This document shows, piece by piece, positions 10,081 to 20,023 of a DNA stretch of 64,000 bases. The notes below the pieces were generated by a model, which saw only the letters and a program-made list of their open reading frames with translations, searched no databases and was not told the DNA's origin. Made by a program: the position numbers and the translations under genes. Within the stretch, counting starts at the first letter, position 1; the number at the start of each line of letters is the position of its first letter. The stretch comes from Henningerozyma blattae CBS 6284 (lineage: Eukaryota; Ascomycota; Saccharomycetes; Saccharomycetales; Saccharomycetaceae), in the NCBI RefSeq assembly GCF_000315915.1, contig NC_020191.1:62001-126000 (forward strand), in the 5' to 3' direction.

Positions 10081-10204
10081 GAAAATTAATCAATGATAGA
10101 AAATTAAGATATAAACGTAAGAATACTAGAAATAAATTAGTCAAAATATTATATAATCTTTTGGAGTACTTGTCAAGAAAAAAAAGTCATAATTACAAAT
10201 CAAA

Positions 10205-11539
10205 ATGAAATTAGATATATCTTATATGAGATATTTGACTCCTGAAGATTTTAAAGTCTTGAAAGGTGTTGAGCAAGGATCTAAAAATCATGAAGTCGTA
10301 CCGACCTCTTTAATTAATAATCTATCCGGTTTAAAATCACCTTCTGCTACCAATAAATCCATTGCTGATTTGGCTAAACTTAAATTGATTTCAAAACATA
10401 GAAATTCTAAATATGATGGGTATAAATTAACTTATAATGGTATTGATTATTTAGCCATGAACTCATTATTATTACATGATACCATTTATTCTATTGGGCA
10501 TATGATTGGGATTGGTAAAGAATCTGATATTTATAAAGTCAGTGATAAATCTGGTAACACAAGAGTTATGAAGATTCATCGTTTGGGTAGAACTTCTTTC
10601 CAAACTGTCAAAAATAATAGAGATTATTTGAAAAAAAATTCCAAAATAGGTACTAATTGGATGGTTCTTTCAGGGTTGGCTGCATTGAAGGAATATCAGT
10701 TTATGTCTATTTTATATTCAAATGATTTTAAAGTTCCAAAACCATTTGATAATTCTCGTCATATAATTATTATGGAATTAATTGAAGGTTACCCTATGAG
10801 AAGATTACGTTCTAAAAATCAATTAAAATTAGCAAAATTGTATAATGAATTGATGTGTTTTATTGTTAAATTAGCTGACCATGGTTTAATTCATTGTGAT
10901 TTTAATGAATTTAATATTATGATTAAAGAAATTAATAATTCGAATACAGATAATAATACTACATATACTAATAAAAATAAAAATAGCGATGATTTTGATT
11001 TAGATTTTACAGTTATCGATTTCCCACAATGTATTTCAATTAATCATGCTTATGCAGAATATTATTTTAAAAGAGATGTGGATTGTATTAGAAGATTTTT
11101 TAAGAAAAAACTTAAATTTGAACCAATTATTGATGATTCCATGGTTGATGTATCTGGGTTTGGTAATGGGTTCAAATATCCATATCCGGTATTCGAAAGA
11201 GATGTGACACGTACACATTCTCTTGATAAGTTATTAAAGGCATCAGGCTATAATCAAAATGCAAATAATAATAATAATAATGCTTCAGATTCCTTAGAAG
11301 ATGCCATTGATGGTATGAGAAATCATAATGATTACAATTCAGATAGCGAAACAAATGATGGTTATTCATCAGAGGATTCTAAAGACGAATATGGTTATTC
11401 TGATGAATATTCTGATGAAGAAAGTTCTGAAGAAGAGGACGATCAAGATGAAGAGAATGAAAGGATTATTGAAGCATTATCCTCAGGTGTCACAAATTTG
11501 AAAATGGATAAATTAGGTAACTACATTTTAGATGACTGA
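10205..11539 (+). CDS. RIO2: Atypical protein kinase Rio2, 40S ribosome maturation
   Basis: 444 residues, starting at the only sensible ATG. An N-terminal winged helix (about 1-90) opens with MKLDISYMRYLTPEDF, typical of Rio2. The kinase core shows the glycine-rich loop GIGKESDIYKV (102-112), ATP-binding K123 (VMKIHRLGRTSF), catalytic HCDFNEFN with D232, and metal-binding D272 in VIDFPQ. The C-terminus (about 365-440) is highly acidic. Rio2 is a kinase/ATPase on late pre-40S particles, needed for cytoplasmic 20S pre-rRNA processing and factor release. An Asn/Thr/Lys insertion at about 243-262 sits between the catalytic loop and the D272 motif and is longer than I would expect. Confidence 0.97.
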   Translation: MKLDISYMRYLTPEDFKVLKGVEQGSKNHEVVPTSLINNLSGLKSPSATNKSIADLAKLKLISKHRNSKYDGYKLTYNGIDYLAMNSLLLHDTIYSIGHMIGIGKESDIYKVSDKSGNTRVMKIHRLGRTSFQTVKNNRDYLKKNSKIGTNWMVLSGLAALKEYQFMSILYSNDFKVPKPFDNSRHIIIMELIEGYPMRRLRSKNQLKLAKLYNELMCFIVKLADHGLIHCDFNEFNIMIKEINNSNTDNNTTYTNKNKNSDDFDLDFTVIDFPQCISINHAYAEYYFKRDVDCIRRFFKKKLKFEPIIDDSMVDVSGFGNGFKYPYPVFERDVTRTHSLDKLLKASGYNQNANNNNNNASDSLEDAIDGMRNHNDYNSDSETNDGYSSEDSKDEYGYSDEYSDEESSEEEDDQDEENERIIEALSSGVTNLKMDKLGNYILDD

Positions 11540-11662
11540 GATACATCTTAGGGATTAATTAACGGGGCTATTATTATATACATTTATAAGGTGCTTGATA
11601 TGTTTATATAAATTATGTCATACTTTCATATACATAAACTGTACATTATTAATGCATTTATA

Positions 11663-13075
11663 TTAATCATACTCAACACCCGATCCATCATCGTCATCGG
11701 CATCGTCATCATCATTGTCAAGAGGGATCGGTATATTTTGAAAGATTAAAGAATTTTCTAATTTATTAGAGCCATTCAACCCCGTTGCTGAAGGAAACAA
11801 CATTTCTTTTTGAATTTCAGAGGTACTTATATTTTGTTCTTCATCGTTGTCATCCTCTTCTGCTTCTTCTTCTTCTTCTGCTTCACTAGTATTGTTATCT
11901 GAATCAGATTCGGAATCAGATCCAACCTCTGATTCATTATTAAAATCTTCATCTTCTTCATCATCATCTGAATCAAAATTAATTCCATCAACAGTCATAC
12001 CATTTTCTGCTAATTTACTTCTTGCCTCTTTCAAAGCAGATAATTCTTCTGCAGACGTATTGGATTTCTTGGATTTAGCTTTTAATTCTTCACTCATTGA
12101 ATTGTCTACCACACTTTTATTTTTGACGTATTCATCGATTTTGTTAAATTCAGATTGATCAATCATGGAAAATTCATATTTTTCTGAATCCTTTGTTATT
12201 AGCGTGGCATTGAATGTAACTCTAGTGATTGATGAATAACTTATTGATTCAATGTTATCCGATTCAAAGACTAATATTGGTTTTTTAAACCCAAATATTA
12301 CATAATTTGGTAAAAAATATAATGACCCTTCTTTTGTACCTCTATGAGCGCCCACATAAAATGATGATATGGATTGCTTATTACTCGTAGAATTAGTGTT
12401 ATCAATAGAAAATGGGTCAAATATTCTGAAACCTGTCAGAATTGCTTGTTTACGCATATATTCAATACATTTACTAAAATCTTCCACTTCTTGCTCAATT
12501 AATCCAGAATCTTTAAATTGTTGTAAGATTAATTCTTTATTTAAATTAATCAATATAATGTTTGATGCACTTTTATCTATTATATTAGTAGAATTGTCAT
12601 CTTTATAATTATTTTCATTAATATATGATATGAAAAGGTATACCAATTTTGGTTTCTCTGGAACAGGTAAAAATGTAGCTAATTTGATGTTTTTATTTAA
12701 ATTGAAAACAGATATTTCCACTTGATCTTTATCTTTAACCAAAGATAAAATTGGTTTTTTATTTTTGAATGATACATGTAAATAAAGATTTAACTTTTTT
12801 CTTATTGGAGATAAGATTGATATATCTTTTAATTTGAAAATAGTATCTTGATCAGTAATTGAAGTTAAACTATTTGATTGTTCATTGTTGTTTTCAAGAT
12901 TTGTGACAGCTTTTTTGGGCAATTTTCTTTTGTTCTCGAGGTTACTTTCTGTAAATCCTTGAGATTTTCCATGTTTATAAACTTCTTCAAATGTTGTTAG
13001 CGATTTGGGTAATATTGTTATAATTTTTTTAACTTGGTGCTTCAATTGAGGAGGTAATTCATCGAGAAAATCCAT
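11663..13075 (-). CDS. RTT106: Histone chaperone Rtt106
   Basis: 470 residues, near the 455 of S. cerevisiae. It starts MDFLDELPPQLKHQVKKI, as Rtt106 does. The middle region (about 85-320) corresponds to the tandem pleckstrin-homology-like domains that bind H3-H4 acetylated on H3K56; GAHRGTKEGSLYFLP is a conserved stretch of the second. The C-terminal 90 residues are almost all Asp/Glu/Ser, the usual acidic tail. Rtt106 deposits H3-H4 during replication-coupled nucleosome assembly and acts in silencing and histone gene repression. It converges on RIO2 with only about 120 bases between stop codons, the same arrangement as YNL207W-YNL206C. Confidence 0.95.
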   Translation of the reverse strand: MDFLDELPPQLKHQVKKIITILPKSLTTFEEVYKHGKSQGFTESNLENKRKLPKKAVTNLENNNEQSNSLTSITDQDTIFKLKDISILSPIRKKLNLYLHVSFKNKKPILSLVKDKDQVEISVFNLNKNIKLATFLPVPEKPKLVYLFISYINENNYKDDNSTNIIDKSASNIILINLNKELILQQFKDSGLIEQEVEDFSKCIEYMRKQAILTGFRIFDPFSIDNTNSTSNKQSISSFYVGAHRGTKEGSLYFLPNYVIFGFKKPILVFESDNIESISYSSITRVTFNATLITKDSEKYEFSMIDQSEFNKIDEYVKNKSVVDNSMSEELKAKSKKSNTSAEELSALKEARSKLAENGMTVDGINFDSDDDEEDEDFNNESEVGSDSESDSDNNTSEAEEEEEAEEDDNDEEQNISTSEIQKEMLFPSATGLNGSNKLENSLIFQNIPIPLDNDDDDADDDDGSGVEYD

Positions 13076-13787
13076 TATAAATTATTTTTTGAATTAATAT
13101 GACAATATATTTTGGTATACTTTTGGTTTGTATTATTTTTATTTTATTTTAAAAATATTATATTTTGCAATATTATAGAAACTTATATTTTTTTTAGAAA
13201 TCAAATGATGGGAATTAAAATTTTTTTCTAAAGAATTTCAAGAAAAATGGATAAATAATGATACAACAAAAAGGCTAATATAAGTTTTTTTTTAACACAA
13301 TATGCATTCTATTTACTATATACAATAAGCTGTCGTTATGATCACGAAAATTATACTAAGAATGTCTGATTTATTTTAAATCAATATTTTTTTAATGACG
13401 GAAAAAGATATGTCGGAAAACAACAATAATAAAATAATAATAATAGTAATAATCAGATCAATTCAAAAGGGAAAAAAAATTAAGTTGAGAATTCTTAAAA
13501 AAAAATGAGGTATAAAATACTTGTACATATTTGTTTATATATTTGATAAGATTAGTATAGTATTAGTAAGATGAATATAGTAAATTACAATAAGTAATGA
13601 TAATTAATATAGGAATAAGATTGCATGTAAATTGTACAGTCCTTACATTGATGAGCATATTAATTAAATGGTGGAATGAAGAGTATAATTAGAACAAGAT
13701 AAAGTATAAAAGAGTATTAATGAAAGTGAGATGAAATAAAAAAGAACACAAAGATATGATTAAAGCAGATATGTATAGAAAGATATA
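13076..13787. other. Intergenic spacer between GCS1 and RTT106
   Basis: AT-rich DNA between two minus-strand genes: the 3' flank of GCS1 and promoter of RTT106. No ORF, tRNA or recognisable gene remnant seen. HO lies beside GCS1 in S. cerevisiae; there is no trace of it here. Confidence 0.6.
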
Positions 13788-14909
13788 TTAGAATTGTTCC
13801 CATTCATCTTCTTCTGGCTCTTGTCTTTTAGAAGATTTTTTCAAATTACTTCCATCTTGTGGAGGAATGCTGGTGTTTTGTTCCTTTTCAAATTGAGCAT
13901 ATCCGTTAGAACCACCTCTTGATGTATCACTAGGTTGTTGATCACCGTTATAATACGCGTAATATTGACTTTGTAAGTTTTTACTTAAAGAATTGAATGC
14001 TTCAAAACCATAAGAACTAGTTTCTTGGAATTTTTGGCCAAATTGGTTAGCAGCTCTTTTAGTATCTTCTGTCAATTCACCAGAGTTCCATTGATCAACT
14101 TTAGGTTTGATAACGTTTTGATTCAAATCATCAAAGGATTGAGAAACAGCAGATGAGAAGAGACTCCAACCTTTTGTAAAAGTGCCCAGTGGATCTTTTT
14201 GGAAATTTTCTAAACTGACAGTACTATTTGCATTAGGAGTAGAACTATTATTGACAGGCATGGTATTACCAAACCCTTGGTATTTCCCACCTTGAGAAGG
14301 AGGAAGATCAGTGGATCTATTTTGGTTAGCTTCCCCTAGTCTAGCGAAGTATGCCTCATTCTTTAGTTGTTGAGATGGGGTAGCAGTCGATTTAGAAGAA
14401 ATAATGGATTCCATGGGAGTGGATGATTGTTCTTTATCGTTATTGTTGGCGTTGTTTAAAGTTGTATATACTACAGGGGCCACTTTACCTAATTTTGAAG
14501 GATCAAATTCTGGGTGAGTTGGTTCAACAAATTCTTTATCTTCAATTAAACAAGTTAATTTTTCTTTATAATCTTGAGCAATTGGATTATCATATTTAAA
14601 TTTTTGTGGTAATGTGATATCAATCCCATGAGATTTCATATACTCTGTGAATGGTTCATTCCCACCTTTTTCCATTCTAACCAATTCTTCTGGTTTAAAT
14701 TGATCCATGGTAATAGATCTAACAAATGAGATATGGACACCTAACGATCTATGAGTACCAGCACATTCCAAGCAAATAAAAATACCGAATTTAGGAGACG
14801 CCCATTGAGGATTTGGTGCATTGCAATCAACACATCTCTTATTGGCACCAATTTTTTGTAATTGTAATAATCTTCTTCTATTATCAGGATCAATTTTCCA
14901 TTCAGACAT
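13788..14909 (-). CDS. GCS1: ADP-ribosylation factor GTPase-activating protein Gcs1
   Basis: 373 residues (S. cerevisiae Gcs1 is 352). The ArfGAP zinc finger is complete: C26, C29, C46, C49 with arginine finger R54 (CX2CX16CX2CX4R). LPPSQGGKYQGFG and the block around DPLGTFTKGWSLFSSAV, an amphipathic lipid-packing region, match Gcs1 closely and extend well past the shorter paralog Sps18. The end is acidic (EPEEDEWEQF). Gcs1 activates GTP hydrolysis on Arf1 in ER-Golgi and post-Golgi vesicle traffic. The gene lies where both YDL226C (GCS1) and YNL204C (SPS18) map; sequence favours GCS1. Confidence 0.95.
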   Translation of the reverse strand: MSEWKIDPDNRRRLLQLQKIGANKRCVDCNAPNPQWASPKFGIFICLECAGTHRSLGVHISFVRSITMDQFKPEELVRMEKGGNEPFTEYMKSHGIDITLPQKFKYDNPIAQDYKEKLTCLIEDKEFVEPTHPEFDPSKLGKVAPVVYTTLNNANNNDKEQSSTPMESIISSKSTATPSQQLKNEAYFARLGEANQNRSTDLPPSQGGKYQGFGNTMPVNNSSTPNANSTVSLENFQKDPLGTFTKGWSLFSSAVSQSFDDLNQNVIKPKVDQWNSGELTEDTKRAANQFGQKFQETSSYGFEAFNSLSKNLQSQYYAYYNGDQQPSDTSRGGSNGYAQFEKEQNTSIPPQDGSNLKKSSKRQEPEEDEWEQF

Positions 14910-15544
14910 TTTAAAAATATTTAAATATATTAATTATATCACGTTAGTTACCTCTATAATGTTTTTGCAATTATTTAATATTAAGCTAACTATATGTGAT
15001 TAAAACAATACTATAGTTCTTGTGAATTTTTAATACCAAACAATATTTATTTTAGTGTGCTTAAAAAGTAAATATAAATACGATTCCGTTAATTTCAAAT
15101 AATTGATGTTGTTCTTTTTTTAATTTCCATTAAATATTATTATTATTTATTTATTATTATTGATCTTATTATTATTACAGGAATCAAATTTGAATTTTAC
15201 CGGAAACTTTCTGGCTTGAAAAAAAAAAAATATAAAAAAAGAAAGAAGTGTTCGCAGGTTCGAATCTTTAAGAAGTTTGAAATATAAATATTAATGCTAA
15301 GACTTTTTCGTTTTAAAGATAAAAATAGTAGTTGGTTTCTTGTAGCACCAAAAGATCTTATCTTATCACGCAAAGATGACAGTTAACTGCTTATTATGTG
15401 AAAAAATGTAGTAGTTAATTTGTTATCAGATAATGATCTCATAATCGTTTCGTATAGAGGGGAGGAGGATATAAATTATGCTAACCTATAGACATAAATA
15501 GGAAATCAGAATAAAAGTTTTTACTTTCATTAAGAATCATAAAA
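14910..15544. other. Intergenic spacer between NNR1 and GCS1
   Basis: GCS1 promoter and NNR1 3' flank. SPS19 and PSY2 occupy this interval in S. cerevisiae; I see no coding remnant of them. A tRNA-like GGTTCGAATC at about 15257-15266 has no cloverleaf around it. Confidence 0.55.
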
Positions 15545-16285
15545 TCATTGTAGACGTAGAACTTGATCACCACCTTGGTAATCAAATGGTTCGAACCCAT
15601 ATTTGTTGGCAAAATCGCGAGGTACAAAACGTCCTCCAATATAATGAATTGTATTTGGTTTCAATAACGAACTGCATGGTTTGGGTACAGTTAAAGATAC
15701 CAAGACCTTTGGGTTTAATACTGGGCTTGCTGGAGTCTCTTCTAATGGAGGTCCTTGATCAACATCCCATCCACTAGGTACATCAACACTGACTACTGGG
15801 AGATTTTGTTGCACACGCGCCACTTCTGCCATTATAGTAGTGAAAGGTTCACGTAATGGTGGTTTGAAACTAAATCCGAATAAAGCATCAACAATGCATA
15901 GGGTGCGATCAGGTTGTAAATAAGTTAACCAATCAGAATCGTCTAAAAGTGGAACATGGACGAATTCTAATTGATGGACCAATTGACTATAAAACTCAAC
16001 TCTACCGTTACGTTTTGGGTAATAGACAACTGGGTTATATCCAAATAATTTCAAATGGCGTGCACATACAAGCCCATCGCCACCATTATTACCTGGACCA
16101 GCAAGAACTAAGATATGTTTGTTAGAATTTGTAGCAGTAGGTGGAAACGAATGTTGTACTGCTTGTGCGACACTCAGTCCTGCTAGTTCCATTAATTGCT
16201 GTAATGTATAACCCACTTTGGGTCCCATTAATTCTTTATCCAATTCTGCCGCTAATTTAGCACTCACTACCTTAAAATTGTTCAT
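15545..16285 (-). CDS. NNR1: NAD(P)HX epimerase
   Basis: 246 residues, the family's usual length (YjeF_N fold, S. cerevisiae YNL200C). Key landmarks are ILVLAGPGNNGGDGLVCARHL (about residues 52-73, the nucleotide-binding loop), LCIVDALFGFSF (about 130-141) with the conserved Asp, and VVSVDVPSGWDVD (about 164-176). The enzyme epimerises R-NADHX/NADPHX, damaged hydrated cofactors, so that the partner dehydratase can repair them. The N-terminus is Lys/Ala-containing and I see no clear mitochondrial presequence. It sits directly upstream of GCR2 on the same strand, as YNL200C-YNL199C do. Confidence 0.95.
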   Translation of the reverse strand: MNNFKVVSAKLAAELDKELMGPKVGYTLQQLMELAGLSVAQAVQHSFPPTATNSNKHILVLAGPGNNGGDGLVCARHLKLFGYNPVVYYPKRNGRVEFYSQLVHQLEFVHVPLLDDSDWLTYLQPDRTLCIVDALFGFSFKPPLREPFTTIMAEVARVQQNLPVVSVDVPSGWDVDQGPPLEETPASPVLNPKVLVSLTVPKPCSSLLKPNTIHYIGGRFVPRDFANKYGFEPFDYQGGDQVLRLQ

Positions 16286-16646
16286 TTTTATTTATAACTA
16301 AATGGGTATCTATGGTGAGCTCAATTACTCGATAAATCGTTCTTATATTGTGGATTATATGAAACTACCATTTAGTAATAGATCCACTTTTCTTTTCTAT
16401 TTATAAGATGGTTGTTATTGTTACGTATATTATTTTTTGTATTTCGTCTGCTTAAACTTTTTACGGTCCATTGTTGTATACCCCTTTCGTAATACTTTCT
16501 TTACTAATAGGAAATAAAAATAGAAAAAATAAATATTTATAAAAAAATAAAAAATAATTAAAAAAAATAAAAAAAAAAAATTTAGTTAATTCAATTACAG
16601 TTTTTTTTAGAATTTATCATGTGGTAATATCAGAATGTCCCCATTG
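16286..16646. other. Intergenic spacer between GCR2 and NNR1
   Basis: 360 bases with a long A-rich run (about 16501-16580). It is the promoter of NNR1 and 3' flank of GCR2. No gene seen. Confidence 0.6.
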
Positions 16647-17917
16647 TTAAGGTCTTTGCATGTCACTTAATAAACTTCGGATACAACCCATATCTTCAAT
16701 AAGCATCTTGCGTAACCATTGAGTCTCTTGTCTTTGAACTTCAAGCTCACGTTCTAATTGCAAAATACGTTGATTTTTTTCATTTAATATCAGATCGTAA
16801 GAATTTTTGATTTGTTTAGACATGGCATCGGCTGTTGCTATTGCACTTGCTGTAATATTATCAATTTGATTGAAATTACTGGTAGAATCGTTATTATTTT
16901 GATTTCGAATTTGATTTTGATTTTGATTATTATTTATTAAATCCAACGAAATCATATGATTATTTGAATTATCACTAAACATGGTTAAATTATTCATTTC
17001 CAAGCTATTTTGTTGAGATGTATTTTGAGCTGTATTTATATTTTGTTTGTTCATAGTGGTAGTAGTAGCAGTAGGAGCAGTACCTGTGTTGTTCAAATTC
17101 ATAATATTTTCATTCTTGTTCATAGAATTTGCATCCATAGTAATTTCAGAATCCAGTTTCTTGTTATTGTTCCTCGTTGCCTTTGTTCTACGTGGTTTTG
17201 CAGTGGTTGTTGAATTGGTGGAGTTGTTATTGGTTAAAGTAATGTTCTTCCCTTTACCCTTTGTCACCTTATTAGTTTTATTATTTCGTGTATTTTTAGT
17301 CTTTGTTGTATTTGTAGTGGAACTTGAAGTAGAAGTAGAAATTGTAGTAGAAGAATAGGACGATGTATTTTTTTTGTTATTATTTGAAGATGGAATATCA
17401 TTAGTAGAATTATTATTCTTTATGAATTTGTTTGTTTTAAGTGTTGTTTTGTCATTATCATTATTTGTTATAGAAGAAGTAGTTGCTTGATTATTATTGG
17501 TAGTTGGATGATTTAAATCCGCAAATTGTAATAATTCTTCCACAGCATCTGCACTAAATGTATCTACATTTACATCCAACGAACTTAGAGATCTTCTTTT
17601 CCAAGTAGTTCCTGTGAATTCACCCAAGGATCCAGTTGTTGGTACATGGTTTGAAATCATGTTATTATTATTGTTATTATTACTAGTCGTTACGGTATTA
17701 GAATTTACATTAGTATTATTACTGGTTAACGCATTGAATTCAAAATTTGCATAAGAACCTGGACTTGTAGGCTGAGTATAATAGCCATTCAACGATCGAG
17801 AATTGATCTCCTGGGAGATATTATGTAATCGTTTTGTCAATTGTTGTGGTAGTGTATCATCCATGAGCATACTATTTAAAGTTGGGTTCATTGTTGTATT
17901 GTTGGTGCTGCTACTGC

Positions 17918-17999
<82 letters not shown>

Positions 18000-18794
18000 A
18001 TTGTTATTGTTATTGTTATTGTTATTGTTATTGTTACTGGTGTTATTTGGAGAATTTTTTGTCATTAAATCATTAGAACCTAAATTTGAATTAGTATTGT
18101 TGATTTGGCTTTTATTTAAAGTAGAGTCCAATTTCGATGCAAGATTAACTGCACTATTATTTTGGGTATTATTCGATGTATTATTTGATGTATTGTTCGA
18201 AGTGTTGGTTGAGGTATTATTTTTTTTATTTTTAGATAACTGTCTATTCATTTGCCCCGTTTGTCTATCATAAACTTTGAAAATGATATTTGAAATTAAA
18301 CTCCAATATTCATCACCGGCCAAGTCGTTTTCTATTTTAATTTGCCATAGATTGTTATCGATTTTGATAAAATATTTGCTATAAGGTGAAACATCATAAG
18401 ACAAGTTCAATTCTTTAATGATTTGTTGAAACCTTTGGTAAAGTTCAATGGCGGATTTAGGTGAGGTAGAAGAGTTATCGAATAATCCTGTTGAAATAAC
18501 AAGACTGTACAATTTAGAGATCTTTTGGAAAATCTGAGTGTATTGGATCGTGTTTGATGTGGTATTCATAGGTTCTGGATCATTATTGTTTGAATTGTTG
18601 TTATTGGAATTAGGAGTCGTCGAAGAAGTTTGTGGAGAATTCGAGACACTTTGTAAAAAATTACTATTGATGATTGAGTTATTAGAAAATAAAGAATAAC
18701 TTCTAATGATGAATACATCTAATTTAGTTTGAGGATGGATGATGCCCACTGGTGTGGTAATATGTTCTAAGGATGAGAAATCGATATCATCCAT
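16647..18794 (-). CDS. GCR2: Glycolytic gene transcriptional activator Gcr2
   Basis: 715 residues against 534 in S. cerevisiae; the extra length is Asn/Thr/Ser repeats. The N-terminus (MDDIDFSSLEHITTPVGIIHPQTKLDVFIIRSY) and the domain to about residue 180 are conserved. The C-terminal 65 residues form the conserved coiled coil (ADAMSKQIKNSYDLILNEK... then LERELEVQRQETQWLRKML), the part that binds Gcr1. Gcr2 does not bind DNA itself; with Gcr1 and Rap1 it activates glycolytic and ribosomal-protein genes. An almost pure Asn run occupies about residues 252-293, and a basic Lys/Thr/Asn stretch about 485-560. The pairing with NNR1 matches YNL199C-YNL200C. Confidence 0.93.
17915..18040 (-). repeat. 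AAC/AAT trinucleotide repeat in GCR2 (polyasparagine)
   Basis: On the plus strand this is a long uninterrupted GTT run followed by alternating GTT/ATT triplets. On the coding strand it is AAC with AAT at one end and encodes about 40 asparagines. The pure AAC portion is long enough to be length-variable between strains. Confidence 0.95.
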
Positions 18795-20023
18795 GGTTGG
18801 AGAGAGGGAGATATCTGGTTGTCAAACAGGATAATTTTCTGGGGGAAAAAAAAAATAAATCTAATGCACTGAAAAAAGACTAAATTAAATAAGTACAAAT
18901 TAAAACAAATAATTGAGTATGTATTTTGATTAGTTTTCTTTTATTAGATTTAATATTCGCTTCGCTTATTTGATTTCAAGAAATAAAATTTCCAATTAAA
19001 TTTCAAATTTTGAAATTTCATTTATTAGGGCGAATATGGAAATTATATATATATATATACGTATATATATATATATATATTATATTAAATGCTACTGACA
19101 ATAGCAGGAAACAAAACATGATGAAATACAACAAAGCATCCTAAAGTATAATAAAACTCATATATATATATATATATGCGTTTGTCATATAAAACAATAA
19201 GTAATTATAACACTTCTATATGTAAATGAGGCACACAGCATGCAGATAAGGTCAAGAAGTTTTACCTATAGATGTATAGATATTTGTTGCCGCGCTAATT
19301 TCGATAAAACCAACCTAATATTTAACGATCTCTAACAGTTTCCTACTTGTTCAATAACTACCAAATTAAAAAGTTGAAATTCATCTTTATTTTTTTGGTG
19401 CCTGGCGGTGTTTGGCGGTGTTGAAAGGCGGCAATTTAATTTCCAACACATGATAGAAATTGTGTGCACGTGATATCAAATATTGTAATCACGTGATGTA
19501 AATATAGTTAATCTGTTGATAGTTCTATCGTATCACATGATAAATATTAATGTCACGTGTATTCCATTCTCGAATCACGTGTTAATTACTGAATTAGGCA
19601 GAAACATTTAAAAGGCGGGAGTTTCCCCTTTTTTGGGCATTTTTCCTCGTACACACGTGGCCGCTTATTTCCTATTTCCCGAAACGGCACGTGGCAGTCT
19701 TTCATTACCTGAAACGGCTCAGGGGTATCACCAAAACCGGCAACCAGCTATTGGCCTCTTTCGGCAAAGCTCATTCTTTGCCAAATTCCGAATTCAGACA
19801 CAACCCAGAATGGGCGACTCATTTGCTCCCGAAACTGCGATGATATATATATATAGATTATAGATATATATATAAGAATGAAATTTCAAGATAATGTCTA
19901 TTATATTTTGTTTCTGATACATCATTTAGTATTCATATCAAGAATATATATTTTAAAATTGCAAGATAAAGGCACTAGAGCAAGGGTAGATCTAGAAACA
20001 AATTAAATAAAAATCCATTACCA
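18795..20023. other. GCR2-SHS1 divergent promoter region
   Basis: 1.2 kb. The left part is AT-rich, with TA dinucleotide tracts at 19046-19080 and 19160-19177. From about 19390 to 19830 the base composition shifts to be clearly GC-richer, with GGCGGTGTT repeated at 19406-19424, six CACGTG sites and two near-repeats of a GAAACGGC element (19681 and 19721). The 76-codon ORF inside (19633-19863) looks accidental. Confidence 0.6.
19467..19693. promoter_or_regulatory. Cluster of six CACGTG E-boxes between GCR2 and SHS1
   Basis: CACGTG occurs at 19467, 19490, 19554, 19576, 19654 and 19688; three are in TCACGTG context, the Cbf1-type core, and a TCACATGA variant lies at 19533. Factors of the Cbf1/Pho4/Ino2-Ino4/Tye7 class bind this core. 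The cluster is 330-560 bases from the SHS1 start and 670-900 from the GCR2 start. Tye7 is a CACGTG-type activator of glycolysis that works alongside Gcr1/Gcr2, so the GCR2 side is an attractive target, but this is inference. Confidence 0.65.

Noticed and set aside
15240..15280. GGTTCGAATC, a tRNA T-arm-like sequence
   Set aside because: The flanking DNA is poly-A and cannot form acceptor, D or anticodon arms.
17803..18273. Poly-Leu and poly-Cys ORFs opposite GCR2
   Set aside because: They are antisense readings of the AAC repeat that encodes polyasparagine.
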